A stretch of 64,000 nt of DNA from Isoetes taiwanensis. Taxonomy: Eukaryota; Streptophyta; Lycopodiopsida; Isoetales; Isoetaceae. Below the pieces are notes generated by a model that saw nothing but the letters and a program-made list of their open reading frames with translations, ran no database searches and had not been told where the DNA came from. The stretch is taken from contig JAJEKV010000001.1 in NCBI GenBank assembly GCA_021234155.1, forward strand, positions 30,520,177-30,584,176, in the 5' to 3' direction. Below, one piece after another: positions 45,749-57,200 of this stretch (positions are counted from its first letter, which is position 1; each line of letters begins with the position of its first letter). Made by a program: the position numbers and the translations under genes.

Positions 45749-48252
45749 TCATCCAATGCCACTTTTTCTGACAGTCAACACTTTAAGAAGACAATCCCAA
45801 GATTGCCACCTTTTTTCCTCATAAGATGGCACCAAGCACCGTGCTCCTCTCTTGTTTGTTAAATTCAACCACGTAATCTTCACTTTCTGTCTTTTTCATT
45901 TCTTTGCATTAACAAGAGCATACCAACAACCATCGGATGAGGTCAAATGGGGTGCGAACTATGTTTGATAGCTTGAACAGCAACAACATCCTCCTCCAAA
46001 GGCCAAATAGGAATATTTCGGGCTTATGCAATTGAAGTAGCCTATTGGGCAATGTCATAGTCTTGGTCTCAAGTGCAATAGTCCTTGTATCTCTCATTTG
46101 TCCTCATGGGCAAAATGCATATTTCTCGAAGTATGTAGCGGATTGGCAAGATAGACTCATAATTGAATAAAGGCTCCATTCCTTCAGCCAAGATGGGCAT
46201 TCCGGTTGCATCATCAAAATCAATACTAGAATTTAGTATTTGGTATCTATAATAGTCTGCTGCAAAATACACATTTGTTTGAGATCCTTCTTTATGGGAG
46301 AAAATATACTGAGCTTACCATACCATTGTCCTTCACAACTATCCTTATTTTGAACTACCATAGTATCCCCTTTTGTAAATATAGATCATGCAAGCAATAT
46401 TCCGTTATCTTTGTGAAATAGTGGGTGAGATGGACCGTTCAAACCTGCATGCCTTTTGAAGGTAATTCTCTTCTTCTATTGTGCATTCCCTTGTCTTTCC
46501 GGATCAATAAGTATGCCTTTCTTTGGAAATAATGTTTTCCCAAGCCTCTAACTTATACCTCTTGTATGTTGACCATAACTCAATCGCCATGTTTTGGGAA
46601 CTTGCGGATGATGCCTCCATTTTGCGACGGATGTAGACATAGGCACAAATGACTTGCCATCTTCAACACCTACCAAAGCTGACCGCAAATATAATTCACC
46701 ACGGTTAGGAGGTAACAAGCCATCCCCATCCAAAGACTTTGCACGATAGATTTTAGAGTACAAAAGACGTGCCTCCACACGAGCATATGTCACTTCCATA
46801 TCTTTCTTGTTTGTTGGCATCTGTAATAGCTTGGCAAAGGTGCTCTCAAAAAAATAACACCAAGTGGCATCTGGAGGGCCAATGATATCTACATCATTTA
46901 AAATATGGCATTCTCCTGCCATATGCTCCAAAGGAGAGGTGTTTGGACCACAAAGCTCATTCCAATGTATGCGCCAAGCCTGCAACAATTTCTTTGCCAC
47001 GTCTCTTGTTTCTAGTGTCCATCCATTTGTGCGGGCATAATAAAAAAAGATCCTAGTCAAATCTGTAGTAATTTGCGATATATTAAAATCATCTTCACTT
47101 ACCAAGCCTGCAAGTACATAATCAGCATACCACTGGCTGAAAACCTGCTGTTCTTGTGCTTTCAAAACCCAAATCGCTTGAATGGATCTCGTGGACACCT
47201 GCCATCTTTTATGCGGCGAGTTCTTGCAGCTATTACATTTCATAATCTCTCCATAGCAGTACTCTCATTACCTGCTTTTTTTACTTGCTCAAACATTCTC
47301 TTATTGCATTTATAACACAGATTTAAAGCCATTGTGTGCATGAGATCTACGACTGAATGATGGAGCAGATCAAACCCGTATAGCTGATACAGACTCAAGA
47401 ACATGCTAGAACCACAGACACCTGTATCACGTGCTGCATTCGGAATACCATCTCTCAATAGTTCAATGCCATTAAACACATGCTCCATTGTTTTCTTCTT
47501 GTCTGGCACACGTGTTCGCTTCAACAAGTCATTATAGTAGTATGAGTTGTCAGAAGAAATTGGCAATAGAATATCACACCGTCTACACGGAGCTTTCCCA
47601 CCTATCAACAGCAAAGAAGCAAGGATTAGAATGATAAATTTTATGGTTTAATGAGGGCGTTCACACTTACTAGAAGACAATTTCAAAAGTTCACATTGTG
47701 CAGGATGGTCTGCTGTAATGGCATATAGAATACATCTTTGATGGAAAACTTGAGGCAATCCTGGATGAATAACATTAGCATCAAGTGCATATTTCACCTC
47801 CAATCCTGTTATATAAAGGTTCCTCAACTCTCGAATCAAAGGCTCAATAAAGGGTCGAGACTGTTAGTACCAGAATTGATCTTCTCCTTAGGAATAAACA
47901 AAACTGGAAAAGTTAGTTCTTTCAGTTTGGCATCTTGACCTTTTCCTCCATTTAACGCCACAAGGCGAACAACACCACTACTTCTCATCGTGCTCCGAGT
48001 TGACTGAAACCCATCCCAATGTAGTAGAAGAGCTAAATTTCTTGGATCTCCAAAGCACTCCTGCCGTGGATACAAATCTTCCCTAAGGCATTGAGGACAT
48101 GTTACTAAGTAATTATTGGTTGACAGATCAAACTTTGCATGAGTAATGCATTCTGCTCGATTGCCCAGAGGCCATGTCTGCAGAATTGTTTGGCAATGCT
48201 TGCAAGTAATGGGCAGCTCCCACTTTGTGCTTGGATCCCAGAAATATTGCAT
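45749..48252 (-). pseudogene. CACTA-superfamily TNP2-like transposase gene, damaged
   Basis: Minus strand, start at ATG 48,252. Pieces in order are MQYFWDPSTKWELPITCKHC; LHWDGFQSTRSTMRSSGVVR; LRNLYITGLEVKYALD; AITADHPAQCELLKLSSS; then, after an intron of 69 bp (47,602-47,670, GTAAGT to AG), GKAPCRRC; YGFDLLHHSVVDLMHTMAL with a DxMH-like box; CNSCKNSPHKRW; then HMAGECHILNDVDIIGPPDA and YFFESTFAKLLQ, which match the region following TNP2 (DUF4218-like). The C-terminal exon equals the orphan at 34.7 kb. The order of segments fits a tnp2-type transposase. Frameshifts near 47,870, 47,240, 46,500 and several below 46,310 break it. Some may be sequence errors, because the unit 1 copy of the last exon is open. 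The gene could alternatively be a domesticated relative. Confidence 0.7.
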
Positions 48253-50480
48253 TTCCCTCCTTGTGCTTGAAAATTAAAAATTTCAGTTTGATTAAATAGG
48301 AATATTCTGAAGATTATCATCTTATGAAGGAATATTCGAAAAGTTATCATTGATAATCTTTGGAATATTCTGAAGATTATCAAAGATGCTGCAAAGTTAC
48401 AATATTTAACCTCATTTAGATCTAACGGTTGCCAACGGTTGGATCGTAATAATCTTCGAGCCCAATGGTTTAAGGAATTATAATTTGTTATCTCTTCACA
48501 TGCCAAGATGGAATTATAATTTGCAATCCCTTCACACACCAGTAAGAAATATGTAAGTTAATCAGAAAAGATGATGGGCTTTTCCATGTCTCATCTTTTC
48601 TAGCGAAACTTATAGTAGTTGATAGTGTAGGTTGATGTTAGTGGCGGTGGTGTTGACATTTTGAAAACACCTATTTTTTACGCTTTGTTTTTTTTTTTTT
48701 TTTCTGGTCAATTGGCTCTACCTACAAACTTGCAATATGATAATTTGAGGATTATGTTTCATAATTATATTTTGTTGGTATTGTACTCTTGTTGTAGAAC
48801 CACATAGAATGCCCACCAAAGGTGGGCAATTTCCTAGTCTTCAAGATTATCTATGATTTGATCTTGTGCCCAAGACTCCAGAGTTTGGGTTTGCTTAAAA
48901 TTTCCTGTATGAAGCCCCTTTCAATGAAAATCTGTTCCCTTGATAAGAAGTTGCTGAATTTGTATGAAAAGTATTAAAGTGAGCAAAATTGTGACTTGTG
49001 GTAAGAATTCTGTTAAAGCGTAGTGCATTCTCCTCTAAAGTTCAAGTTAGTACATTATCAGACCTTAGAAATCATTGCAACAATTAAAAAAAAAAAAAAA
49101 ACCCGGTACCAGCTAGTCCAAGCAACAACTCTACTAGCTAACCAAACTACCTTAGTCAATCCTTCGGCAGTTTTATCATTACGTACATTAACCGAGCCAG
49201 TTAAAGACGTTGCCTCCTACTATGGTTCAAGAAGTCAAATGACTTGAGATCCAATATGTTTGTTCATATATATCTCTCCTTTTATACAAGAAGGATCCAA
49301 AGAACACTATTTATATCCTTACTTTTTCTTATGTAGCTACTGGCCATTTATCTAGCAGTTTGCATGCTCTGGTCACTTATCTATTAGTTTGCATGCTACT
49401 GGACCATCTCGACTGCATGCCTTTGACTTGCATTATCCACATTACTTTCAGATTTCATTATATTCTCTTTATTGTAAATCTAATATTCCAGACATTCCTG
49501 TCCAGGTTTTTCATTTTAAAGACTATACTGTGTCATTGTAGACCATTATGTTTTATACTTTTTCAGCCTATTGTTGGTAGCCCTGTTCAGAAGTTAAGGC
49601 TTTAATACTTTCATGCCTTTTACAGATGTAGATTTATATAGCCACATACCAAACATTTACTATGTATTCAAATGCTAAGTGGTTCATATAAATTATCCAC
49701 AAAATTGATAAGCTGGTTTATAATTATCAGTAGACCTGTTTCCAAGTAAAACAGCCTGAAACTTTTAGTTTTTGCATTGTTTTTAAGGAAAACTTGCCTG
49801 TATCTTGAAGCCTAACTGATTCAAGAACTGAAATATAAATACCATAGACTAGATAGAGTTTTTAAGCCTCATTAAGATGCTATAATAATAATAATAATAA
49901 TATATTTATCACGCCCACAATGGACCTCAAGGGTCATGGAGCGACACGTACAATTACTGAGTTTTCGCCTCCAAGTATCAGTCTGCAGTGCTGATTGTTT
50001 TTCCAACTTTCTTGAGCTTTTGTAGTAGATCCACATATCCTTAAGAGCTAAAACACTTCATAACAGCAAAAAGCAGCACATTGGGAAAAGAAAAACCATG
50101 TACCTGCAGCCAAACAATACACACATTAGCAGTAATCCCGGTAATGGTGCAAGGGCCAAAAGGTACTTGGGTTTTTCTTGGCTTATCGCCCTTTACCCAA
50201 TGTACTCCTTTTGCCCTTGAGATTAGTAATACCTCTTTAATAAGAACATGATCATCTACTATTTCATTCTAATTATCCAAATCATAAACAATAAAGATAA
50301 GCATTTTCTTCTATGATAACCCTTTGGTTTGATTATCTACTATTAGATTGCTATTTATTCATAGCTACAGTCTCGTACTGTTCATAAGGGCGCCATTTCC
50401 CCTAATACCTTGCCTTACTATTCTGTTTAGATCTTTCAGGCTATTCCTATTGCTGGCTAGATTTTTATTTTCCTTAAAAG
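48253..50480. other. no gene; scattered repeats
   Basis: GGAATATTCTGAAGATTATC is repeated at about 48,299 and 48,361, with a diverged copy between. A T run lies near 48,690, an A run near 49,087 and an LTR R/U5-like module at 48,866-48,945 (listed separately). I see nothing else interpretable. Confidence 0.45.
48866..48945 (+). repeat. R/U5-like LTR module
   Basis: Reads GTGCCCAAGACTCCAGAGTT, then TTTGGGTTTGC and TTTCAATGAAAATCTGTTCC. It is the same ordered set of landmarks as at 3,456 and, inverted, at 12,482-12,557. Confidence 0.5.
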
Positions 50481-50484
50481 CATG

Positions 50485-50980
50485 TTACAGCCATCCTTTT
50501 GCTCCATTCTTCCTCCTAGAAGGTTGAGCCCTGCGCTGGATTAATCCATTTGTGTTTGATAAATCTACTTTAGAAAATACCTGTATATCTTCATCCTTAG
50601 AAGAAACATTCGCATCCAACTGAGTTTCAGGAACAAAATGTTCTGTTTGCCCTCTGTATGATCCGGCAGTTCTTTTGTTGAAGCTGCCACATCTTTTGGC
50701 ATTATAGCCTTCATTATAGCCTCTCCTAGAGTCGTAACCTCTACCAGCGCCTCTTCTATCCATATCTAGTGCCTCAAATCTTATTGTGTTGTTACACCAC
50801 AATGCATCTCTGTTTGTATCATAAGCCGGACAGTCTTCCTCCGAGCTAGCCGTATCAGATAAATCAGAAAAATATCCCATTCCTCTGTTATGATGCCAAG
50901 GTTTATGCGCGATCCTTGGTCTTAAAGTTTGGCTACTCACCTCTGCCAGTATATCTTCTCGATTACAGCATCCGAAATCT
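50485..50980 (-). CDS. possible RG-rich protein C-terminus, unrecognised
   Basis: The minus-strand frame is open from at least 50,970 (upstream of any ATG) to a stop at 50,485. It reads REDILAEVSSQTLRPR, GYFSDLSDTASSEEDC, then an Arg/Gly-rich part DRRGAGRGYDSRRGY, and ends QPSRRKNGAKGWL. Its composition is less biased than that of neighbouring spurious frames, and the acidic-then-RG layout resembles RNA-binding or LINE ORF1-type tails. No start codon is evident in frame, so it may be a last exon. I do not recognise the family. Confidence 0.35.
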
Positions 50981-50984
50981 TATA

Positions 50985-51627
50985 TATTCCGCCATGCTGT
51001 CTTTGACTATTGATGGAAAGACAAGAAATTGAAAAAAAGTGAAGACCACTTTACCTTGATACTGCTTTACTGCCATTCGTTTGCCTTTTGCATGCATTAA
51101 ATTTCGGCAGCTTGCTATAACCTATTTTTCCCTTTTGGTCTTGTTTGCATGCCAGTTCCGCATGCTTCCAATGCCATTTTTTCTGGCTACGACCCTAATA
51201 CATAATATCCAACCTATATTTGTTTTACTTTAATTGATATTTCCTTTAAAACCCTTATTGATTTTTAATGGCTATACTAGGTCCCTGCCTTATTGCACAA
51301 GTTTCAACTTATTTGCTACAGCCATTAAAGCTTAAAGCTTGAAGTTGCCTTACCTAGGCTTTCATATATTATTAAAAAAAAAAAAAAAAAAAAAAGAGAG
51401 ATAGAGTAGCAAAGATTAAGCATTCTAGCAAAAGCCATTACTAGTTTTGAAGAATATAGTTGGATTTAAAGAATGCTTGTCATGAGGACTTTGTGCACGT
51501 GTGCAACATATTGTAAACATCCTAATCAATGAAAGCATTCACAAAACATCTTTTAAAAAGGTCAAGTCCCTTGAATTCCAGCTAGTTCTATATCTATGAC
51601 AGTCTACCATTGGAAAATCATCTTCTT
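50985..51627. other. no gene; 22-nt poly(A)
   Basis: Nothing recognisable apart from an A run at about 51,374-51,396 that could be the tail of an old retroposed sequence. Confidence 0.45.
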
Positions 51628-52425
51628 GAGCAAATTTGCATCCTTTTTCTCAAAAACACCTGATACACATGACTTCCAGGTCTATTAGAGATTGTAGGAG
51701 GTGTCAAAACTAAAAAAAGTTTTCATTTGTTTAATATATGCAAATTTACTTGCTGGTTTCTAACATTGTGATAGTCTACTTGGAAAAAAAATGATTCTTT
51801 GCGCATATTTGCATGATTTTTGTTGAAATCACCTGATACCCTTGCTTGCAGGTCTGTTAAAGATCGTATTGGGTGTAAGGAGTGGAAAAATTTGTCATTT
51901 GCTTCATTTGAAAAATCAGCTTACTTTTTTTTGTTGACAATTCACTGACCTAAATTTTGATCCACTTTGAACTCATTTTCTCCATCATTCCAATTAAATC
52001 AAGCCAAACTTTTTCCACATGTTCCCGCAACGTTTTCCTGATAGTTATTTCAAAAGTCAGCCAAAAATGTTCAGTAAAACGCAAGATATTATCATTTGAG
52101 TGTGCATATCTTTTTCTGTTTCGGAGAAGTGCACTAGCCAAACTTTATGTCCACTTTGAACCCAATTTCCTCATTCATCCCAGATCCAAATTGAGCCGAA
52201 AAAATTCTACATCTTATAACAACTTTTCTCTGATTCATCCTTCAAAAATCATTTGAAAAAGATCAGTAAAGATCGAGATATTCAGATCTGAGTGCAACTG
52301 CCTCATTTTGCTTTAGGGATTCTAAAGTCATTGAAACTTTTTTTCCAAATTTTGCACAAAGATTGTTTGCCTTTAGACCAATGAGGTTGAAGGTTTTTCA
52401 GGAATGCCTTCAATATGTAGCAAAA
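51628..52425 (+). repeat. gypsy 5' leader remnant with tandem modules
   Basis: Two modules (from 51,628 and about 51,801, period about 173 bp) carry GAGCAAATTTGCATCC / GCGCATATTTGCATGA and CCTGATAC..CTTGCAGGTCTG. Further along, GACCAATGAGGTTGAAGG and TTTTTCAGGAATGCCTTC (about 52,377-52,413) match the sequence just before gag in the two gypsy copies at 11.7 and 19.1 kb. The remnant stops before gag begins. Confidence 0.6.
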
Positions 52426-52466
52426 TAACAAGGGGTTCCAGGGGGATCTGATATGGATGTAAAAAA

Positions 52467-52856
52467 ACAATTCCTGAAACCATAGACCATATATCCTTAA
52501 AACAATTGAATGGGTTGTTATAAAAACAAACATAGATTCAAGATAAAAAATAACCACATTAGCTCACTGGATATCTTGGTTAAAGTAGTCTTATTAGGAC
52601 ATTGAGTTATTTTGATAGAGATTCGAGCCCCCATATTTCATATTCTAAAATCTTAGGCAAAGCCTCAAAACCTTAGGCGAAATCATATTTCATATTTCAT
52701 ATTTCAAAATCGTAGGCGCCTCCAATCATAAATGACTATAACTATAAGCAAAACGAGAGGTCCCAGAGGCCCCAACATACGATCTGGGTCGTAAGATCGA
52801 CGAATCCGACGACTGTGGTAGTCCAGGGTGCACCTCGTTTAGAATATGTAGCAAAA
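52467..52856 (+). mobile_element. tRNA-derived SINE-like repeat (copy A)
   Basis: About 390 bp are shared with 60,352-60,727. An A-box-like TAGCTCACTGG lies at 52,559 and a B-box-like GATTCGAGCCC at 52,619. Downstream GGGTCGTAAGATCGACGAAT and GCACCTCGTTTAG precede an A-rich tail, TATGTAGCAAAATAACAAG. About 90 bp upstream of the A box are also shared between the copies, so the true 5' end is unclear. Confidence 0.6.
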
Positions 52857-52879
52857 TAACAAGCACAGGTATTATTCAA

Positions 52880-53975
52880 GAATATGATTGGTGAAGTTTT
52901 TTCTGCAGATACAGTGAGCTACAATAGTATACTCTTGAATAGATTATGCAAAGCAATTAAAGCTAAAGAGGCATATGAAGTTCTTGATATTATGAACAAC
53001 AAGTGTTGCACTCCAAATGTCGTTGCATATAATAGTCTCATTGATGGATTGTGCAAGGTAAATAGGTTGGTTGATGCAAAAAATCTTGTCAAAAGCATGA
53101 CTACAAAGAGATGTGCTCCAGAGCCATCATTATCTGCGCTCTTTGCAGAGGTAATGGGGATGAAGAAGCCAGAGGAATGCTTGCAGAAATGCTTCAGAAA
53201 GGTCTAATTCCAAATGCTTCTACATATAATACAATTATAAGTGGGCTTTGTCATGAGGAAAATAGAAGAAGCACTTACTTTTTTGGGGGCAATGCACAGA
53301 CATGGAAATGTTCCAGATGCTTTCACGCAGAATATTCTTCTCAATAGTTTGTGCAAGTTTGAAAAGGTAGGAAAATCGTATAAATTCTTTATGTCAATAA
53401 TCAATGGATGTGGTGACTTTTAACATTATGGTTGATGGGCTTTGCAGGATCAGACAATTGGAAAATGCATTAGACGCACTGCGTCATATGAATCCTTTTT
53501 TTTTTCCTTTTTTTTGGGGGGAGGGATGCCCCCAATGTAGTGACTTGTAGTACCATCATTAGCAGTCTAGAAAATCTGGTAAGATAGGTCAAGCTTGTAG
53601 TCTTTTCGATGAGATGGACCGTGCTGGTATTTTTGCTAGTATAACAATCTTCAATAGCCTCATTGATGGTTTTTGCAAGGCTGGTAAGTTGTTTACGGCA
53701 CATTCTTTCCTACAAAAGATGGTCACTAAGGGTACCACACTAGACATTACCTAGCTTTTGCAAGTTGGGCCAAGTTGAAGATGCATATAGACTTTTCAAG
53801 GGGTTGGCTTATAAAGGGTGCTATCCTAGTGTGGTGACCTACAACGCATTAATAGGTGTGTTCTGTAAAGTAATAAGGATGGAGGATGCACAAAAATTTA
53901 CCAGCACATCCTGGAGAAAGGATGTTTTCCGAATGAAGCTATACAAAAAATCCTTGTTAATGGATATGTAAAAAC
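52880..53975 (+). pseudogene. P-class PPR protein, pseudogene
   Basis: Plus-strand pieces of 35-residue repeats: TVSYNSILLNRLCKAIKAKE, NVVAYNSLIDGLCKVNRLVD, AFTQNILLNSLCKFEKVGKS, VTFNIMVDGLCRIRQLENAL, ITIFNSLIDGFCKAGKLF and SVVTYNALIGVFCKVIRMED. This is the P subclass, usually involved in organellar RNA stability or processing. The pieces change frame at least five times, and a T/G homopolymer stretch lies near 53,497-53,525. No start region with a transit peptide is visible. The SINE-like copy ends just upstream. Confidence 0.88.
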
Positions 53976-56250
53976 TGCTTACATTACATTCTGCGTTCTA
54001 GTCTAATCATGTGTTGACACATGGCATTGATTCTTTTAAGGAATGTTTAGTAAATTTTAAATTTTCTAGACATTTGCCCAACATTCTACACATTTACTCA
54101 ACATTCTGAAGCCCACCTGTTGACCCTCAACCTAGCTTTAAAGTTCAACCACTATAAGCCAACCTGAGTCTATGCTCAAACTAGGGTTAGAACCTCCAGA
54201 TCATTTGAAATAATCAGTCTATGCAAAAATATTTCAAAGGAATAGCTCAAAACTTCAAGATCTCATACCTTTTCCATTTTTGAAAAGTGGGATTCTTACT
54301 CAAATCGATATAGCAGTATGGAATAGATTGATTTTTGAGAACAGATTGTCTAGACTGGCATAAAAAAGTTGTGGGAATCCATTGGTACCAATTTTGATCA
54401 AGTTAGAGTCCAAATCTGAGAAATATTCGAGCCCAAATTTGGATTGGTCAATGAAAGTCAAACTATGAAACATTGATTAGGCAAATGAGGTTTGGAGTTG
54501 CTAAAGATATTTTTGAGAGATTCCAAAGTCAATGTACAAAAAAATAGTACTGAGGTGGTACAAGTGGTCAAAAAGAAAGATTTGTACTCAGCTTTAGCAA
54601 AATACAATCAAGAACAACAGGAAACAAAGAGCCATTTTTTTTTAACTAGCTTAGAATGGTATTTTTGGTTTTATTTCAAAATACATGGGACATAAATGAT
54701 GTAAGGAATGATGGCAACTCGTCCAAAACTAATCTAAAACAAAAAGGGATTTTTCGCATTTTTGTGAAGGGAAAGTGCTAAAAGCTGTATCAGAAATAGT
54801 TTTGCAAACTTGGCAGTCAATTTTGATTGATATGAAGATACATCGATCATAAAATGATGAAGAAGAGTAGTTCAACACTTCAAACATGATAAAATATCAA
54901 CCATAGGTCATGAAATAGTTTAGAAGAGTATTTCAATCGGATCTTTGCAAATCCAATTGAGGAGAGCATAGGGACTTCAAGAGTTCTTCAGATCATGCTC
55001 AGCATTGGTCAATGTCGAATTTGAGTACTTCTGGGCCTTCAAAAAAAATTTGCAATCACTTCCCCGGCATATAGTTCAGGATTTTAATTTTCTGGCATCT
55101 TAGGTGTTGAGTTTAGCATTGATAAGTTCCTTAAGAGCGAGAATACAAAAATAGAGCAGCCTCAGAGTTTAGGGAGTAGATTTCGGCGTGATTCGAGCAA
55201 ATTTTGGAGTTTAGCAGTATTTGGCAATCTGACGCAATATGGCCTCCATGTTTTTAAAGGTATAAACCTGAAACATGCTGTATTTTACACTTTAAAGGAC
55301 TTTGACCATGGTTTTGAGAGTTATCCCATAAGATGGTTAAAGGATCTTGATGTTTAGAGCTAAGGGAAACTTTGCTTGAAGCTTAAAGGGAAATATGAAA
55401 TTCTGAAAGAGCATCCTTGATCCAACATCAAGGCTAGAATATATCATGGAGACACATTTGAGTATGAGAGCATATGGTAAGAAGGGAAATTGAAGCATGG
55501 GGTAAGGAAAATTACAAAGTAAAGATAGCAATGGAAAATATTGAGCTAGATGCTTGAAATAGGATGGTGAAAACAAATAGCCGACGGTGGCTCGTGGAAA
55601 TAAATGGGAAAATTGGCTAGGCGCAGATGCCAAAAGGGGCAAATATGACAAATGAACATATTGGGGACGAAAGTGGAGCATGGAGAGAGGGAATGGCAAA
55701 TCAAAATGAAATGGTAGGTAGAAGGCAAAAATAGGCATGGTGGTGTAAAACAAGGTGTGGATGGCGAAACGAGAAAAATGGTTAAGGCTAAGAACCATAT
55801 ACCATGGGATCTTCCAAACTCTAACTTCCAAACTTCAAATGAGTGTTTTTCAAACTCGTTAATCCAGGATCTTCTAGAATATACCTTTGACCAAATATTC
55901 GACCATGAATAAAATACCTCTTAAGATTTGACCTTGAGTGCCTTAGGTTGACCTTGAAGATGAACTTCCTTAGACCTTCAAATGTTGCCTACCAAGGTCT
56001 TCCAAACTTTGACCTAGTCTTCAAGCATAGACCAAATAGTTAGCATGTTGCCCTTTGAGGGCAATACCATTGAATGTAATGTAAGTGGTTTTCACATAAC
56101 AAAAATACTTTAGGTGACATTCTTGTATATAGAAATGCAGGGCAAGTTGAGAAAGCATAAGGTATATTGCAAAGAAAGTTATGATTCACTGCCCTCATGA
56201 TGTATAGAATCCAGATGAAACAACGGATGAGAGCATCTTCTTCTTACATC
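53976..56250. other. no gene; purine-rich tract at 55,440-55,830
   Basis: No protein recognised. The minus strand of 55,440-55,830 is C/T-rich and gives a long open frame (55,337-55,831) full of F, L, P and Y. It looks like the other pyrimidine tracts in this window and I do not treat it as a gene. Confidence 0.45.
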
Positions 56251-56254
56251 CATA

Positions 56255-56420
56255 ATATCTGATTCTTCAAGGGGTTGGGTGTAGAGGATGCTTTCCAAAT
56301 GATAACCCAAAGACATAATAGGTCGGTTCTGTAAAGTATTGAAAGGTGCCCAAAAAATTTATCAACGGAAAAAAAATTACACCTAAGATTCTTGTTGATG
56401 GATAGATAAAGTAAGACAAT
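56255..56420 (+). pseudogene. second copy of the P-class PPR 3' end, decayed
   Basis: AATAGGTCGGTTCTGTAAAG (about 56,319) corresponds to AATAGGTGTGTTCTGTAAAG at about 53,851. GATTCTTGTTGATGGATA (about 56,388) corresponds to the end of the same pseudogene near 53,950. It contains multiple stops. Confidence 0.55.
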
Positions 56421-56829
56421 TTAGAACGCAAAAGGTATATAGATAGAGAAAACTTTGAATCACTGGAACATACTTTGGAACTAAAGTGGATGACATAATA
56501 CATGATCTGAAATTGCAAATGTGTATCTGTGGCCTTATAAAGGCACCTTCGGATAGGCATTTCTAGAGGAAGGCAAATTTCTAAACTGTCTTGATTCATT
56601 TTAAGCTAGAACTATCTAGCTTTCGACATGAATACAACACCTAGGAAATGTATCCTCCTGCATTTCCTGATAAAAAAGTGACCTGTTTATTTGTACATAC
56701 ATTAACTCTGGAAGTTATGGGGACACACGATGCCAATAATGGAGATGGCTAAGCGCTTTTCCAGGAAGAATTGGCCCCCATATTAGTATGGGGGCACTTC
56801 TTCGATGTTCTTTGGTTGACATTAGCTTA

Positions 56830-57200
56830 TCCTTTTACAATTTCCAAGCTACAGTGCCTGGAATGGATCTCCATGTCCAATTTATACATACTATAAGTTC
56901 ATTGTTTTAAAGGCAATTCTTCCCCTCCAGCTCCACCCATATATATTGTTTTGAGTCCTTAACTATGCTCCCACATGTTTTAATTCCCTTCTGATATAGC
57001 AGGCAACCCCTCCATATCCTCTTCTCCTCCACCTCTTCCTGTTCCATATTGAGTGTAACAAACAAAACCTTGGAATGTCTGGCAAACCAAATTCCTCATG
57101 TTCCCATGTCTCTAGAAAGAAGACCAAATCTACTGATGCTAGAACATCATGAGTGCATCTTTTCAATGCTCAACTGGCTTATTTTCCATGCTATAATCCT
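56830..57200 (-). pseudogene. LINE endonuclease-domain scrap
   Basis: The minus-strand frame reads DLVFFLETWEHEEFGLPDI, then RRRGYGGVACYIRREL, like the apurinic-type endonuclease at the start of LINE ORF2 (ETW..., RRRGGGVAVYV...). After a frame change it continues VKDSKQYIWVELEG. It is a short, broken remnant. Confidence 0.7.

Larger units (their letters stand above)
35277..46366 (+). repeat. 11-kb tandem segmental duplication, unit 2
   Basis: This is the second copy, 11,090 bp. Long stretches are identical to unit 1, for example nearly all of 41.3-44.8 kb. Differences cluster in short patches: around 37,100-37,230, 37,555-37,625, 39,045-39,110, 40,480-40,690, 44,910-45,060, 45,240-45,440 and 45,660-46,310. 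Larger differences are about 33 extra bp near 40,770, about 17 extra bp near 43,220 and a loss of about 32 bp near 42,560. Confidence 0.95.

Noticed and set aside
49018-49030. GCGTAGTG as the right end of a CACTA element including the TNP2-like gene
   Set aside because: It shares only CACTACG with the candidate left end at 32.18 kb, the base after CACTAC differs in unit 2, and no 3-bp TSD matches.
55337-55831. 164-residue hydrophobic frame on the minus strand
   Set aside because: It lies in the same type of pyrimidine-rich DNA as the tracts at 14, 21 and 22 kb; no recognisable domain.
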